From Vitrella brassicaformis (taxonomy: Eukaryota; Sar; Vitrellaceae), in assembly GCA_001179505.1 (NCBI GenBank), contig CDMY01000113.1:107672-171671 (forward strand): DNA of 64,000 bases. The letters run 5' to 3'. Of this stretch, positions 24,182 to 33,790 are shown piece after piece. How positions within the stretch are numbered: position 1 is the stretch's first letter; every line of letters starts with the position of its first letter. The position numbers and the translations under genes were made by a program. The notes under the pieces were generated by a model. That model had not been told where the DNA came from, ran no database searches, and was given only the letters and a program-made list of their open reading frames with translations.

Positions 24182-26107
24182 ATGCATGTTGCTCTGCGGT
24201 GTGTCCAGGTGGTGTTTGCAATGGTCCCGTCAACGCCGTCAGCGCCGCAGCCGGGGATCCTGCTCGCCCACCTCGCGGTGGAGGTGGCTATCGTGAGCTC
24301 TGCAGTCACCCTGCCGACAATATTCCTGCCCCACTACATCAGGAACAAGTTTCGAGTGTCCGAGTACCAGGCGGTCGGCGCCCTCCTCCTGTCCACATAC
24401 CCCCTCTGCGAGTTCCTCGTGGCCCCTCTTGTCGTCACCTTTGCAAAGGCATGCGGCCGGCTACCCCTCCTCTATGTCGGAGCCTTCCTGCACGCAATCG
24501 CCACGCTTCTCTATGGTGTTATGGACTATATGGTGCCCGATGACGACCCCAGGCAGCTTGTATATTATTTTCTGCTGGTCTTCTGTATGGCTGTCGGTGC
24601 GACAATGGCAATCACGATGTTCACGGCTGAGACCATCGATGCCTTCTCCAAGAGGGCCACAAATCAGGCGATGGGCGTGAGACAGGCGGCACTATCTGCT
24701 GGGGCACTTCTCGGCATGCCTCTTGGCGGCCTACTATATGACATTGGGGGTTTCATGGGGCCGTATCTGTTTGTCTGCTCTTTCTCGCTGGTGTCCGCTC
24801 TGCTTCTGCCATTCACAGTGGGCCTGCCAAGCTCCTCCAAACAATTCCCCGACTCTCCTCTTCCTCGTCCCTTTGAGAGTCGCGTCATATTCAGGACTCC
24901 CTGCACGACACGTCAAAAGAATGGAGACGAGGACCCGCGACAGATCAAGTCGGATGGAGAGGAGCCGGACGGCTTTGCCAAGTGGTACGGCTATAGTCCC
25001 GGCGAAGGAGACACGGATGCCGTCATGGAAGTGGCGACGGAACACACGCCCATTCTCCGCTCGCGTGGGTCTCCTCGCGCTGATGAGGACTCATGCACAC
25101 CAGCAAGCGGATCGGAGGACGAGAGAACGAGGAACAGCACTGGCCGTGCTTGCCGTGCTGCGTCGACCGTGACGGTGTCCTCGAGTGCTCTGTGGGCCCT
25201 ATCGACACTCAACGACCCGTGTGTGATAGTTGGATGTCTGACGGCGCTAATGAATGGCTTTGCAATGTCATTCTACTGCCCAATCATCGGAGAGCCGCTG
25301 TTTCAGTCGTTGCAGACCTCCTCTCATCTCAACGTCGGCTCACTCACCTGCATGTGAGTCAGAGAAAAGAAGAAGAATCTGAAGAAATCAACAGACGCTG
25401 CATTTTCCTGCCCCATCTTCCGCTTTCAGTATTGTCTTTGCCCGTCTCGTATCGTCTTGGCCCGTGGGTGCCCTGGCAGATCGCATCGGAGGCCTGCCCG
25501 TGCTCACATCAGGATACATCGTCACAGGTATCGCCTATGGCTCTTTCGCATGCTGGCGCCAAGGCATCCAGTGGGCAGGGCATCCTACCGCCGTCGGTCT
25601 GCCGTCAACCACGAGGAAGCTGGTGATGATATCCGTATCGGTCTTATCGCTCGGAGCGCTCGGTGTTGGTCTTAGTCTCATTGCAACCCCTTGTCCGGTC
25701 GTCATTCGGGATTTCCTCCTTCGCGAGGGGCTACGTCAAACGGAGGCCTCCATGCTCACGGCTTCATATGAGTGGGGCATGGTCGCCTTGGGCGCTTCGG
25801 CACGCTTGCGGGAGGCGGTATAGAGATGGTCGCCGGCTTCACTGGGGCAACGGCGACGTGTGGTCTTGCCATGTTGCTGTATGGGTTGTTTTTGGTGTTA
25901 TTTTCCTCGCGAGTGGCCGACATGAAAAGTGAGCTGCCGCAGACGTATGAGAGGCTTGATGCATTGCAAAAGGGCGCAGATAAGCGTCATTGGCTGGAGC
26001 GTGAGGGGACGGGATCCACTTATGGATCTAGTGCGCACGCGTCATATGATTCGCTCGACTCATCTGCTGCCATAGGACAGGGGGACAGAAGCGGTGGAGG
26101 GGCGTAA
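24182..26107 (+). CDS. Major facilitator superfamily transporter with internal frame break
   Basis: Starts at ATG 24182, or at 24221 (MVPSTPSAPQ), where a splice acceptor-like 'tgtgtccag' precedes. The first six hydrophobic segments lie in 24260-24830 (for example PTIFLPHY, LLSTYPLCEFLVAPLVV, LLVFCMAVGATMAITMF, AALSAGALLGMPLGGLLYDIG). A long charged cytosolic loop (about 24840-25170) follows, then further segments (VGCLTALMNGFAMSFYC, VGALADRIGGLPVLTSGYI, LVMISVSVLSLGALGVG, CGLAMLLYGLFLVLF). GALADRIGG matches the MFS loop signature (GxxxDRxGxR). One intron is clear (about 25355-25430). At about 25775-25815 the frame changes by one base. The substrate cannot be told. The charged tail (26000-26105) is probably cytosolic. 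Confidence 0.8.
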
Positions 26108-26988
26108 AAGGGAATGGATGTTGCTTCTGACGTCTCTGTGTGCGTGTTCATCTGCATGTACTGTACACGCCTCCATCAATCGCATTGTGTACACCTGGCG
26201 AGCTAAGCTTGCCAGGACGAAATTCTCGCCGCGAAAAATTCTCGCCGTCTCCCGGAGACGCTACGGAAAAATGGTGAAAAGACAGGATGGACAATTTCCC
26301 GCCACCACGTCTGCCCGCCTTGGCTTTTCCAACGCTCCTTCTCATTCGTTTCGTTTGTCGGATCCATTTTTTTTTTGGTCGGATCAGCATCTCCCCCCCA
26401 TCAGCACCCCACCTCGCCGTTGCCGGCGACTGACGCGGCGACGCCGTACCGACGTTGCACCTACCCGGCGGAAATCGCAACCCTGAGCGCGTGTTGCTGC
26501 GAGGACCTGTCCACGTTTCGTCCATCGACGGAAGAAGAAGTAAGTTGTGCCACGTCTCTTTCATTCAAGTCATCGGAGTGTGCGCTGATGCAAAACAACA
26601 ATTCTCTCCATTCGTTTCGTTTTGCATCAGCGCTCCTGTCCTCGCCGTTGCCGCGACCGACGCCGCACTGTGAGTTCGCACGAGCACAACCCTGTGTGCC
26701 ATAATCAGTGTACTCTGTGTGCTCTGTGTGTTGCAGCCTACAGTACTGCTGCACCAGAAAAGGTTGGCGTCGTCACATCCCATCTTCTGTAAGGAGGAAA
26801 AGCAACCTGCTGGCGCCGCCTTTTCCTTTCAATCGCATTCGGGCGGTTGTGGGGTGGCTGTGTGTACATCAGGGTCGGCCACCAAGCCATGCAGCAGGGA
26901 TAAAGTGACGCAAGCAAACAGAATACACTGCCCTGCCTCTCCCTCTGTGTCACATGTCTGCTCAGGCCTATTCAGGCCACGGCCTTGT
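26108..26988. other. Gene-poor region with hairpin and E2F-like site
   Basis: About 880 nt with no convincing gene. It holds a duplicated AAATTCTCGCCG-like stretch (about 26219-26246), a TTTCCCGCC word matching the E2F/DP consensus near 26296, a T11 run near 26368, and a strong inverted repeat at 26582-26633. Pieces of about 60 nt around 26345 and 26612 resemble each other (CATTCGTTTCGTTT, then TCGCCGTTGCCG). Confidence 0.5.
26582..26633. repeat. Perfect 15-bp inverted repeat (hairpin)
   Basis: Arms GCGCTGATGCAAAAC (26582-26596) and its exact complement (26619-26633) flank a 22-nt loop. The hairpin could be a structured RNA element or a palindromic binding site; it lies outside any gene I can see. 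Confidence 0.75.
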
Positions 26989-27812
26989 ATGGGCACTAGA
27001 TCAAAAGAACTCGAGCACTCTACGTGCCCTGCCGGTGCCGGGGGATGGCCGTCGCACTGGCCGTTGTTGAGGGACGGGGGGGACCCTCGGGCGTTCATCA
27101 GGGCCTTCGAGAAGCTCTGGAAGGAGAACCCCGAGGTAGGCAGGCGGGCTGCAAAGTGGAGTCTTCTGTCTGATGCCTCTGATGTTCTGGTGCAGGAGTT
27201 CGACCTGTGGGTGCAGAGGAGCGGCGGCCTCGGCATCCTGCTGGAGGCGGAAGCGTGGCTCGCCGACGTAAGTGACGCATGCGAGAGCTTCTACAATGGA
27301 AACCTCATCCGTGGCACACTGTGTAACGCTGTTTCTCTGCTGCTGCTGTGTGTCTGGTACAGCAAATCGCCAGGGAGGCGAGGGCGGAGGCCAAGGAGCT
27401 GGCGGCCAAGGCTGAGGAGCTGATGGCCAAGGCCAACGAGGCCACGGCCAGGGCCGCGGAGGCGAGGGCCATCAAGCAGGGTAACACCATCACCGGCACC
27501 GGCACCATGGCCCGCCCTGCTGGCCCTCACACTCCCGCCGCCTACTCGCCGCCCCAGCCCATCTGCTACTACCACCTGCCCCCGGTCCAGCCCAAGGCGG
27601 CGGTGCTGCCCATGGAGTTCACGGCCTGGGGGTCGGTGGCGGTGAGGGGTCCGCCTCCCGTCTCCTTCCACGAGGAGGGGTGGTACCCCCTCCTGTGGGA
27701 GTGGGACGTTCAGGAGGGGGTGTGGAGGGTGAGGGGCGCCACACAGGACTGCTGGATGCGGTGCGTGAGCGGCTTCTGGTTCGGGCTGTGGGGGCTGGCT
27801 GGGGGGAAGTAA
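26989..27812 (+). CDS. Divergent member of the A-B-C exon family
   Basis: ATG 26989 (MGTRSKELEHS), stop ends 27812, three or four exons. Exon A ends with DPRAFIRAFEKLWKENPE, exon B is EFDLWVQRSGGLGILLEAEAWLAD, and exon C begins with an Ala/Glu/Lys helix (AREARAEAKELAAKAEELM) followed by Pro-rich sequence and a Trp-rich end (WYPLLWEWD). The A/B intron is phase 0 between E and EF. The tandem-array members at 31.4-34.4 kb share these positions and the pattern DDRRAFTKK..DHPK / EFAQW.. / KAAKAAAKK. I therefore take them as one family, although residue identity is low. Function unknown; the C helix suggests a coiled coil. Confidence 0.65.
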
Positions 27813-28078
27813 TCTCGTCTGTTCTGTATGGCATGACTGGCTGCCTGTCTGTCTGTCTGTCTGTCTGCATTTTTGCCGTGTGTCCCATTGGGGTTTTCTA
27901 ATGGGTGGACTTTTCTAGTTGCCATGTGCATTCCATTGCGTTGCATTTTGTGGTGACGGCAACAATGGCAGGCGAGGGCGTGCCACAGCGTTGCTGGAGA
28001 GGCAGGGCGACAGAGGTGAGACGCATAGACTCACCACTCACTTAGGAAATGACGTTGTTGTGTCTCGTGTACACGCAG

Positions 28079-29660
28079 GCTGTTGCCGATCGCCGCCTAC
28101 ATTTTATATTCCGGTGTCTCATGCCCTGTACGACCTCCCGTTGCCCGACAGCGCTGTCTGTCTGGCTGTCTGTCTGACTGACTGGCTGAGTGATGTGAAG
28201 GGCATGCCTGTCCGTCTGCCTGCCCGTGTGCCTGTCCGTTTTCATTTTTGCTTTGTGTTTCAGTGTGGCCCCTCACCCCCACCCTCGCCACCACTACTGC
28301 CAGCTTCTCCGCCGTACGACCACCCCTACCACCCCCATACAACAACAGCATCGCCTGCAGCAGCCTTCATGTCAGCAGCCAGCGCACTTCCCTGTCAGCG
28401 CACACCCCTGTCAGCACCGATCGAGCTCATCCATGGGGCGCTTCCGAGCCTCTCATCGTCAGGCAGCAGGGGGGGTAAGTCCATCCACACACTGCCCCAC
28501 ACGCCAACACACACCCCGCCCTTCCATCCATCGACTCTGTGTGTGTGTGTATGTATGTGCATGGTGCGAATCCAGCGGCGTGCCGAAGGTGTGGATGCCT
28601 AGCACGTTCTTCTGGCCGAAAGTGGTCAGGGTGATGCCGGGCGGCTACCAATACGACTATAGCGCTGTGAGGCGGTGGAGCAGCCAGGTGAGCAAAGTCT
28701 CATATAGACACACACTTGCAGAATGAATGGGTATGGGTTGTCTCATGTGGTGTCACCCAGGCGAACGTCAACGTGTTCGACCTGGATTATCTGATGGTGC
28801 CGCTGCATGACGGCTATCTGACTAGCGCCGGGTTCGCCGGCACGCACTGGACCCTCGGCCTGATGGACTTCAGGTACACATGTCCGTCTGTCTGTCTGTA
28901 CGCATGTATCTGTTTGTGTGTGTGCCATCACACCGACAGGCGCAAGCGCATCCGTGTGCTGGACTCTCTGGGCGGCGGCGGTACCAACTGGAGCAAGGAG
29001 ATCAATGCCACGTGAGCTTGCACACAGGCACTGATGGCCAACACGCATGGGTGTATGGCGGCTCTGTGAATGGATGTGTTGCCATCTCTGAAGGCTCTGC
29101 CAGTACATCGCCCGCTACCTGCAGGACGAGCACGCCGACAACTCAAGCGTGAGATGCCGGACATCGCACAGTCGAGCAAGGAAAACGAGGTCAGTGCTTG
29201 AGATGCCACCCATCCATTCACCCCTCCGTCCACACCCCGCGCACACCTATCTATCTATCTACTTGATGCAGGCGCAGCTGCCGCAGCAGACCCACAGCTG
29301 CGACTGCGGGGTGTTCATGCTGCTCTTTGCCTTCCGTATCCTCACCAATACGTAAGCACAGAAGGCTCACGAACACTGAGGTATGCGCACTTTGTCCGCG
29401 TATCCACCTGTTGCTGCGTATGTGCAGGCCGCTGAAGGAAATAAACTGCGAGAGGAGCGGGTCATACGCCATCTATGCGACCGGACAGCGCGACCTCGAT
29501 CAGGCCGTCCTCATCACAAGGGCGCGGAGGCTGCTGGTACGGACATAGACGCCCTTGTGTATATGTGTGGAACAGCCACACGAGATGTCTGTGTGTGTGC
29601 TGTGGTGTGCTGCAGGCGTTGAGTATCATGAGGGGCGAGCTGCCCATGTACACATACTGA
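28079..29660 (+). CDS. Ulp1/SENP-like cysteine protease (peptidase C48)
   Basis: Exons joined by eye, all phases consistent from about 28262 to the stop ending at 29660. A Pro/Ser/Thr-rich leader precedes the protease. The core contains STFFWPKVVRVMPG, a VRRW-like turn, VNVFDLDYLMVPLHD, the catalytic His in THWTLGLMDF (about 28850), Asp in RIRVLDSLGGG, Gln in AQLPQQTHS and Cys in CDCGVFMLLFAF (about 29310). This H-D-Q-C order with the (D/C)CG motif defines Ulp1/SENP enzymes, which remove SUMO or related ubiquitin-like tags; C48 proteases also occur in large DNA transposons. The start is not clear: the most upstream exon may be the IAAYILY element and no good ATG precedes it in frame. The protein is small for a SENP; it could be full length or transposon derived. 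Confidence 0.75.
28089..28110 (+). repeat. IAAYILY element, copy 1
   Basis: Contains CGCCGCCTACATTTTATATT, 10 nt after a splice-acceptor-like 'acacgcag' and just before a GT. If used as an exon (about 28079-28113) it reads LLPIAAYILYS and joins the next exon of the Ulp1-like gene in frame. Confidence 0.7.
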
Positions 29661-29784
29661 TGTGCGTGTCGGCGTCAGCACAACCCTGCCGCTGATGGGA
29701 ATGCACTGAGGCCGCCTGAGCATGCTGATGCATTGCTGCAAACGAGATCCTGGCGAGAAGAGAAACACGTAGAAAGTTGCCGCC

Positions 29785-31259
29785 ATGCCGCCGCCCGAGT
29801 TGAGAATGCCCTCGCCGGCACCAGCAGCAGCAGTTGCACCAGCAGCGGCGACGAGAGCAGATAGAGAGGCGCCGCCGCTCAACCTCATGATGGCGTCCGC
29901 CGCTGACACTGCCGCCGCGTTCGAAAGCTCAAATTGCAGAGGAGGCGCGCCGTAAGTCACAAGGGAATGCCCGTTAGTCAGCACGCACGAGTGCTGGGTA
30001 CGGTGCGTGTGCACGGCTCTTTCCATGTCCGTTTCGGTTTACGATGCAGAACTGATAGAGGTGCCGAGATGGCGGCTGGAGAGTTTCGTCAAAGAGCACC
30101 ACTATTCAAAAGTGAGTCTTCAGGCAGCAACAGTGGGGACAATGAACGAGATCCACAATGGTGTCTGTGTGTCTGTGTGCGTGCAGGGGAGTCGAGGGAG
30201 TTGAGTGAGGCGCTCGACCATGCGAGGGCCAGCATCATCAAACTCGAGCAGAGACAGGTGCGACCATGCACAAAAAGTACACCTATGTCGCTCGATGCTC
30301 TCTCTCTGCACGCGATGCGATATGTCCATCTGCGCATTGTGCATTGATTGATGTGTGCAGACGAGACTCGCGGAGATGGTAGTGCAGCGAGAAGTAAGCA
30401 AAGCAGACAGACCTTCACACACAAGACGCTGGCGCCCCGTACGTCGATCCATCCATCCATCCATCCACATTCATTTGTGTGTATGCTGCCATCCCATCCA
30501 GGCCGCCAAGAAGAAGCTACAGGCGCCATCTGGTCCCGCGTGCCACTCCTCAAGGCCTCAGCACTCAATCTGCCCGTCAAGTGCGACCGACACCCATCGC
30601 CCCTGCTGCAGCAGATCTTAAGCAAATGCCACCGAGTGGCGCTGTTGAACTTCCGGATGAATGACCGACGGACGCGCATCAAGTGCGAGCAGCAGGTGGA
30701 GACTGTCGTGGAGAGCTTCCCTCGACTGCTCGACAACAATGGAGATGGGTTATGACCCTTGGACGGTCATCCGTGAGTCGCCGTGGGCGCAGTCGACTTT
30801 CGGGTCGTTTGTGCTGGACCCTGATGAGAGGGTCTACCCCGCTGCGGCGACGGCCGTGCTTCGGGCGGTCATCATTGGCAGTGATGTGGGCAGGCAGCTC
30901 CAGTCGGTGACCATCAGCCACTTCGTCCAGGTGAGATCGCTGCGCTCGAACGAGAGGTGCCTACCGCACGCACGACACTGACTGACAGGCATCCCTTCAT
31001 CTCTGTGCGTGTGTGTCAGGCCTCGAGAATCGCTGCCTTCATTTTATATTGGTTGGGATCGATTGCCCCCTGCCCCGCACCAGAACGGCCAAGAAGAAAA
31101 GGTAAACATAGAGAGGAGGGGGAGGGAGAAAGAGAGCAACATATTGTTCTATCTCTCTGTCTCTGTACGGCTGCTCGTCGCCGCGGTTGTGAAGAAAGCG
31201 GAGTAGCCACCATGCCAGTGGCGTCAGACGATAGCCGCTACCGCGGCTCGCCCACATAG
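29785..31259 (+). CDS. Unknown protein, probably with one frame break
   Basis: ATG 29785 opens a Pro/Ala-rich start (MPPPELRMPSPAPAAAVAPA). Exons then code a helix (ESRELSEALDHARASIIKLE, TRLAEMVVQRE), a folded-looking stretch at 30500-30755 (VPLLKASALNLPVKCDRH, LLQQILSKCHRVALLNF) and, in the frame one base off, YDPWTVIRESPWAQSTFGSF and SVTISHFVQ (30750-30930). The last exon starts at 31020 with ASRIAAFILYWLGS (element copy 2) and ends at 31259. Joining the two halves needs a one-base change at a GGG run near 30748, so the gene may be a pseudogene or two genes. No family recognised. Confidence 0.4.
31029..31050 (+). repeat. IAAYILY element, copy 2
   Basis: Differs at two positions from copy 1; 9 nt after the acceptor-like 'gtgtgtcag'. 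Reads ASRIAAFILYWLGS in the frame of the upstream exon ending SHFVQ. Confidence 0.7.
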
Positions 31260-31345
31260 GTATGCGCAACTGTTCGTGAGCTGCGTATGTGTGCAGGCCC
31301 CTAAATGAGAAGCGCGTCGTACGCCATTATCCCGATCCTGAGATC
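31257..31345 (+). pseudogene. Relic of the Ulp1-like penultimate exon with its intron end
   Basis: Sequence 'ggtatgcgcaact' to 'tgcgtatgtgtgcag', then GCCCCTAAATGAGAAGCG and GTACGCCATTAT, parallels the intron end and exon of the protease at about 29378-29480 (ggtatgcgcact.. tgcgtatgtgcag, GCCGCTGAAGGAAATAAA.. GTCATACGCCATCTAT). The relic reads PLNEKRV against PLKEINC. No other protease exon is near, so it is a fragment. Confidence 0.55.
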
Positions 31346-31373
31346 GGAGAGAGAGAGAGAGAGAGAGGAAAAA

Positions 31374-32119
31374 ATGCCCGCTCGCACGCCTGCCGCCGCT
31401 GCCATAAGGCAGAACCTCATGAGTAATGGGATTGACGTCCCCGACGTCTACGCCGACTCCAGGGGGGTTTTCGTGTCCAGGTACGTATCAGCGCATCAAG
31501 CGCGAGCACCCAACAGTGAGCAAGGATGTCAGACACACCGGTACACTGGCAGGCAAGAACATCAACAATTCTTGTTTGCGCACGTACTGCAGGAGTGCAA
31601 GGCCTTCCTTGAGTCGGTCCGGGGGACGCTGGAGGGGCAGGACATGAAGATTATGATCAACAAATACAAAGATGACATGGAGAAGGTACGTGCCTACATC
31701 ATGCGCACATCAATCCGGTCACACAATACTTGAGGCTCTGAACTGTGCTGTGCTGTGCTGTGCTCTCTGGGCAATCCGCCGTTCTGCAGAAGGAAGCTGC
31801 CAAGACCTCCACCGCCCACCACAACCAGCACCAGCAGCAGCCTGCCGGCAGCCCTGCTGGCAGCACCAAGAAGGTGCTCGTGAGGGCTAAGGAATGGGGT
31901 GATGGCGCCGATGGCTATTATGCCAGCGCCCTCACCCAGTGGGACCTGGGCCACTGGGAGCGGCAGGGCGGCTTGTGGGTGGTGACGTGGACGCCGCCCA
32001 CGGCCGCCTGCTGCTGCATGGAGGCGGGGAGGGCGGTGGTGAGGGGCGGAGTTCGGGAACAATGCAGCAAAATGAATCGTCGGCTGCGGATGCGTCAACC
32101 AGGGGGTCAACGGGTTTGA
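31374..32119 (+). pseudogene. A-B-C array unit 1, frame disrupted
   Basis: ATG 31374 starts exon A: MPARTPAAAAIRQNLMSNG, then DVPDVYADSRGVFVS. After that the homologous continuation (YQRIKREHPTV) is in another frame, as if four bases (TACG) had been duplicated near 31484. Exon B (about 31594-31686) is ECKAFLESVRGTLEGQ..; exon C (about 31790-32119) is KEAAKTSTAHHNQHQQQ, then a Trp/Tyr-rich end (GYYASALTQWDLGHWE). Most diverged of the four array units. Whether a splice escapes the frame change is unknown. Confidence 0.5.
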
Positions 32120-32613
32120 AGGGTATCTTGAAGAGTGCGGCTACCAAGCCATCCATTCAGCGAGTATGCAGCCGTACTCAGACAGGTCAGCTCACCATCA
32201 GGCCGTCTGTGAGGCATGCAAACAGTCTTTCTTTCTCGCCTGTGGTTCTTGCAGCAAGCGATTCGGCTGTACCACTATCTCCCCCCCTCTCTCCTGCAGC
32301 AGGCGCACACCCTCCCCAACCCACGCGAGCCCATCCCAATCCCCCTCCCCCCCACCGACAGACGACGCACCAAGCCAAACGACGCCACTACCAGCACCCA
32401 ATGCGTTTCGTTCTGCGGCCGGCTGGCCTACCGTCTCGCCGCCGCTGCTGCTGAGAAGGGTCCGCAGCGCAGTGACCGTGCCAGTGACCGAGGCAGCAGC
32501 CGGCTGCCCCTTCTCATCCCACCGCCCAACCCCACCTGCGCCCACCACAGCGGCAGCAGGTGGGGCGCAATTGTGAAGGAGAAGGAGAAAGAGAAGGAGA
32601 GAGAGCAAAGACG

Positions 32614-33297
32614 ATGGCCACACGCACAGCCGCCGCTGCCGCCATAAGGCAAACACTCTTGAATAGGGGAATTGCTGTGCCGAACATATACAGTGACGAG
32701 CGCCTCGCGTTCACGGAGAACTTCCTTCGGTTCAAAAAGGACCACCGTGAGGTGAGGAGGGCAGAGGGGCGCATGCGCTATTGCGCAATGGCACCAGGGG
32801 CATCGACGACATTCATTCGTTTTGTTCTCTCACTGCAGGAGTACGCCCAGTGGATGGGCTCGCTGCGCCGCACTCAGGACGGGCGGGATGTTGGCGTGAC
32901 GCAACTCGAGAACCTTCAGCGACATGAGAGGGTACCAACATCAGGCGCACATCCAGCCACACACCCAGCACCTGACACGCTGTGCTGTGCTGTGCTGTGC
33001 CGTGCCGTTTTGCAGAAGGCCGCCAAGGCCGCCAAGGATGCCACTGCCAGCACCACCCGCCAGCAGCAGCAGCAGCACACGCAGCAGCAGGCCACACCAG
33101 ACGCCACTGCCGTTAGGCCACACAGGACCCCACCCACCATGTGTGGCCCCACCATCACCATGCCGCAGCCATACCACCGCCTCCCCCCACCCCTCCCCCC
33201 CACAGACGGAGGCACCGAAGCCGCGCAGCCCGGTCCGGGCTATTATGTGCAGGAGGTGTTGGTGGACAACTGGGGGGAACCAGTGGCCAACTCTTGA
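32614..33297 (+). CDS. A-B-C array unit 2, intact
   Basis: The best preserved member. ATG 32614; exon A MATRTAAAAAIRQTLLNRG, AVPNIYSDERLAF, FLRFKKDHRE; intron 32752-32838; exon B EYAQWMGSLRRTQDGRDVG; intron with GCTGTGCTGTGC repeats; exon C KAAKAAKDATASTTRQQQQQ with a Gln run, Pro-rich sequence and GYYVQEVLVDNWGE; stop ends 33297. About 170 residues. Introns are phase 0. The purine-rich (GAGAAGGAGA)n leader at 32570-32610 resembles the (GA)n leader of unit 1. Unknown function; likely a small helical protein with a disordered tail. Confidence 0.6.
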   Translation: MATRTAAAAAIRQTLLNRGIAVPNIYSDERLAFTENFLRFKKDHREVRRAEGRMRYCAMAPGASTTFIRFVLSLQEYAQWMGSLRRTQDGRDVGVTQLENLQRHERVPTSGAHPATHPAPDTLCCAVLCRAVLQKAAKAAKDATASTTRQQQQQHTQQQATPDATAVRPHRTPPTMCGPTITMPQPYHRLPPPLPPTDGGTEAAQPGPGYYVQEVLVDNWGEPVANS

Positions 33298-33790
33298 GTT
33301 GCCCGATGTGTATGCCGATGACCGCCGCGCCTTCACCAAGAAGGTCCTTCGGTTCGAGCAGGACCACCCGAAGGTGAGGAGGGCAGGGAGGCGCATGCAG
33401 CATTGCGCAATAGCTCAGGGGCATCGACGACATTCATTTGTTTGTTTCCTCACTGCAGGAGTTCGCTCAGTGGATGGAGTCCATGCGCGGCACTCAGGAG
33501 GGGCGGGAGTTTTGCGTGAGGCAAGACGAGTACATTGAGCACCTGCAGAAGGTACCAACATCATGCGCACATCTAGCTAGACACGCCAACACGTGATACT
33601 CTGCGCTGTGCTGTGCGGTACCATTTTGCAGAAGAAAGCTGCCAAGGCCGCTGCCAAGAAGCTCAGCCCCACCCACCAACAGCACACCAGCCAGCAGCAG
33701 ACCACCCAGTCACCAGCAGCCCACACAGACCCCCGCCCCAGCAGCGGCCACCAGCGACCCCACCATGCGCCCAGACGCCACTGCCGTTAG
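33290..33790 (+). pseudogene. A-B-C array unit 3, with 13-nt deletion
   Basis: Starts inside the end of unit 2. From ACTCTTGAGT at about 33290 it matches unit 4 (33796 onward) but lacks AGGGGTTTTGACG, which breaks the frame into exon A. The rest, ELPDVYADDRRAFTKKVL, intron 33374-33458, exon B EFAQWMESMRGTQEGREF, and exon C KKAAKAAAKKLSPTHQQ, is well kept and in frame. The intron is almost identical to that of unit 4, so the copies are recent. Confidence 0.55.

Noticed and set aside
31016-31213. Minus-strand ORF opposite element copy 2
   Set aside because: Overlaps the element and has no splice support; the plus frame continues the upstream exon.
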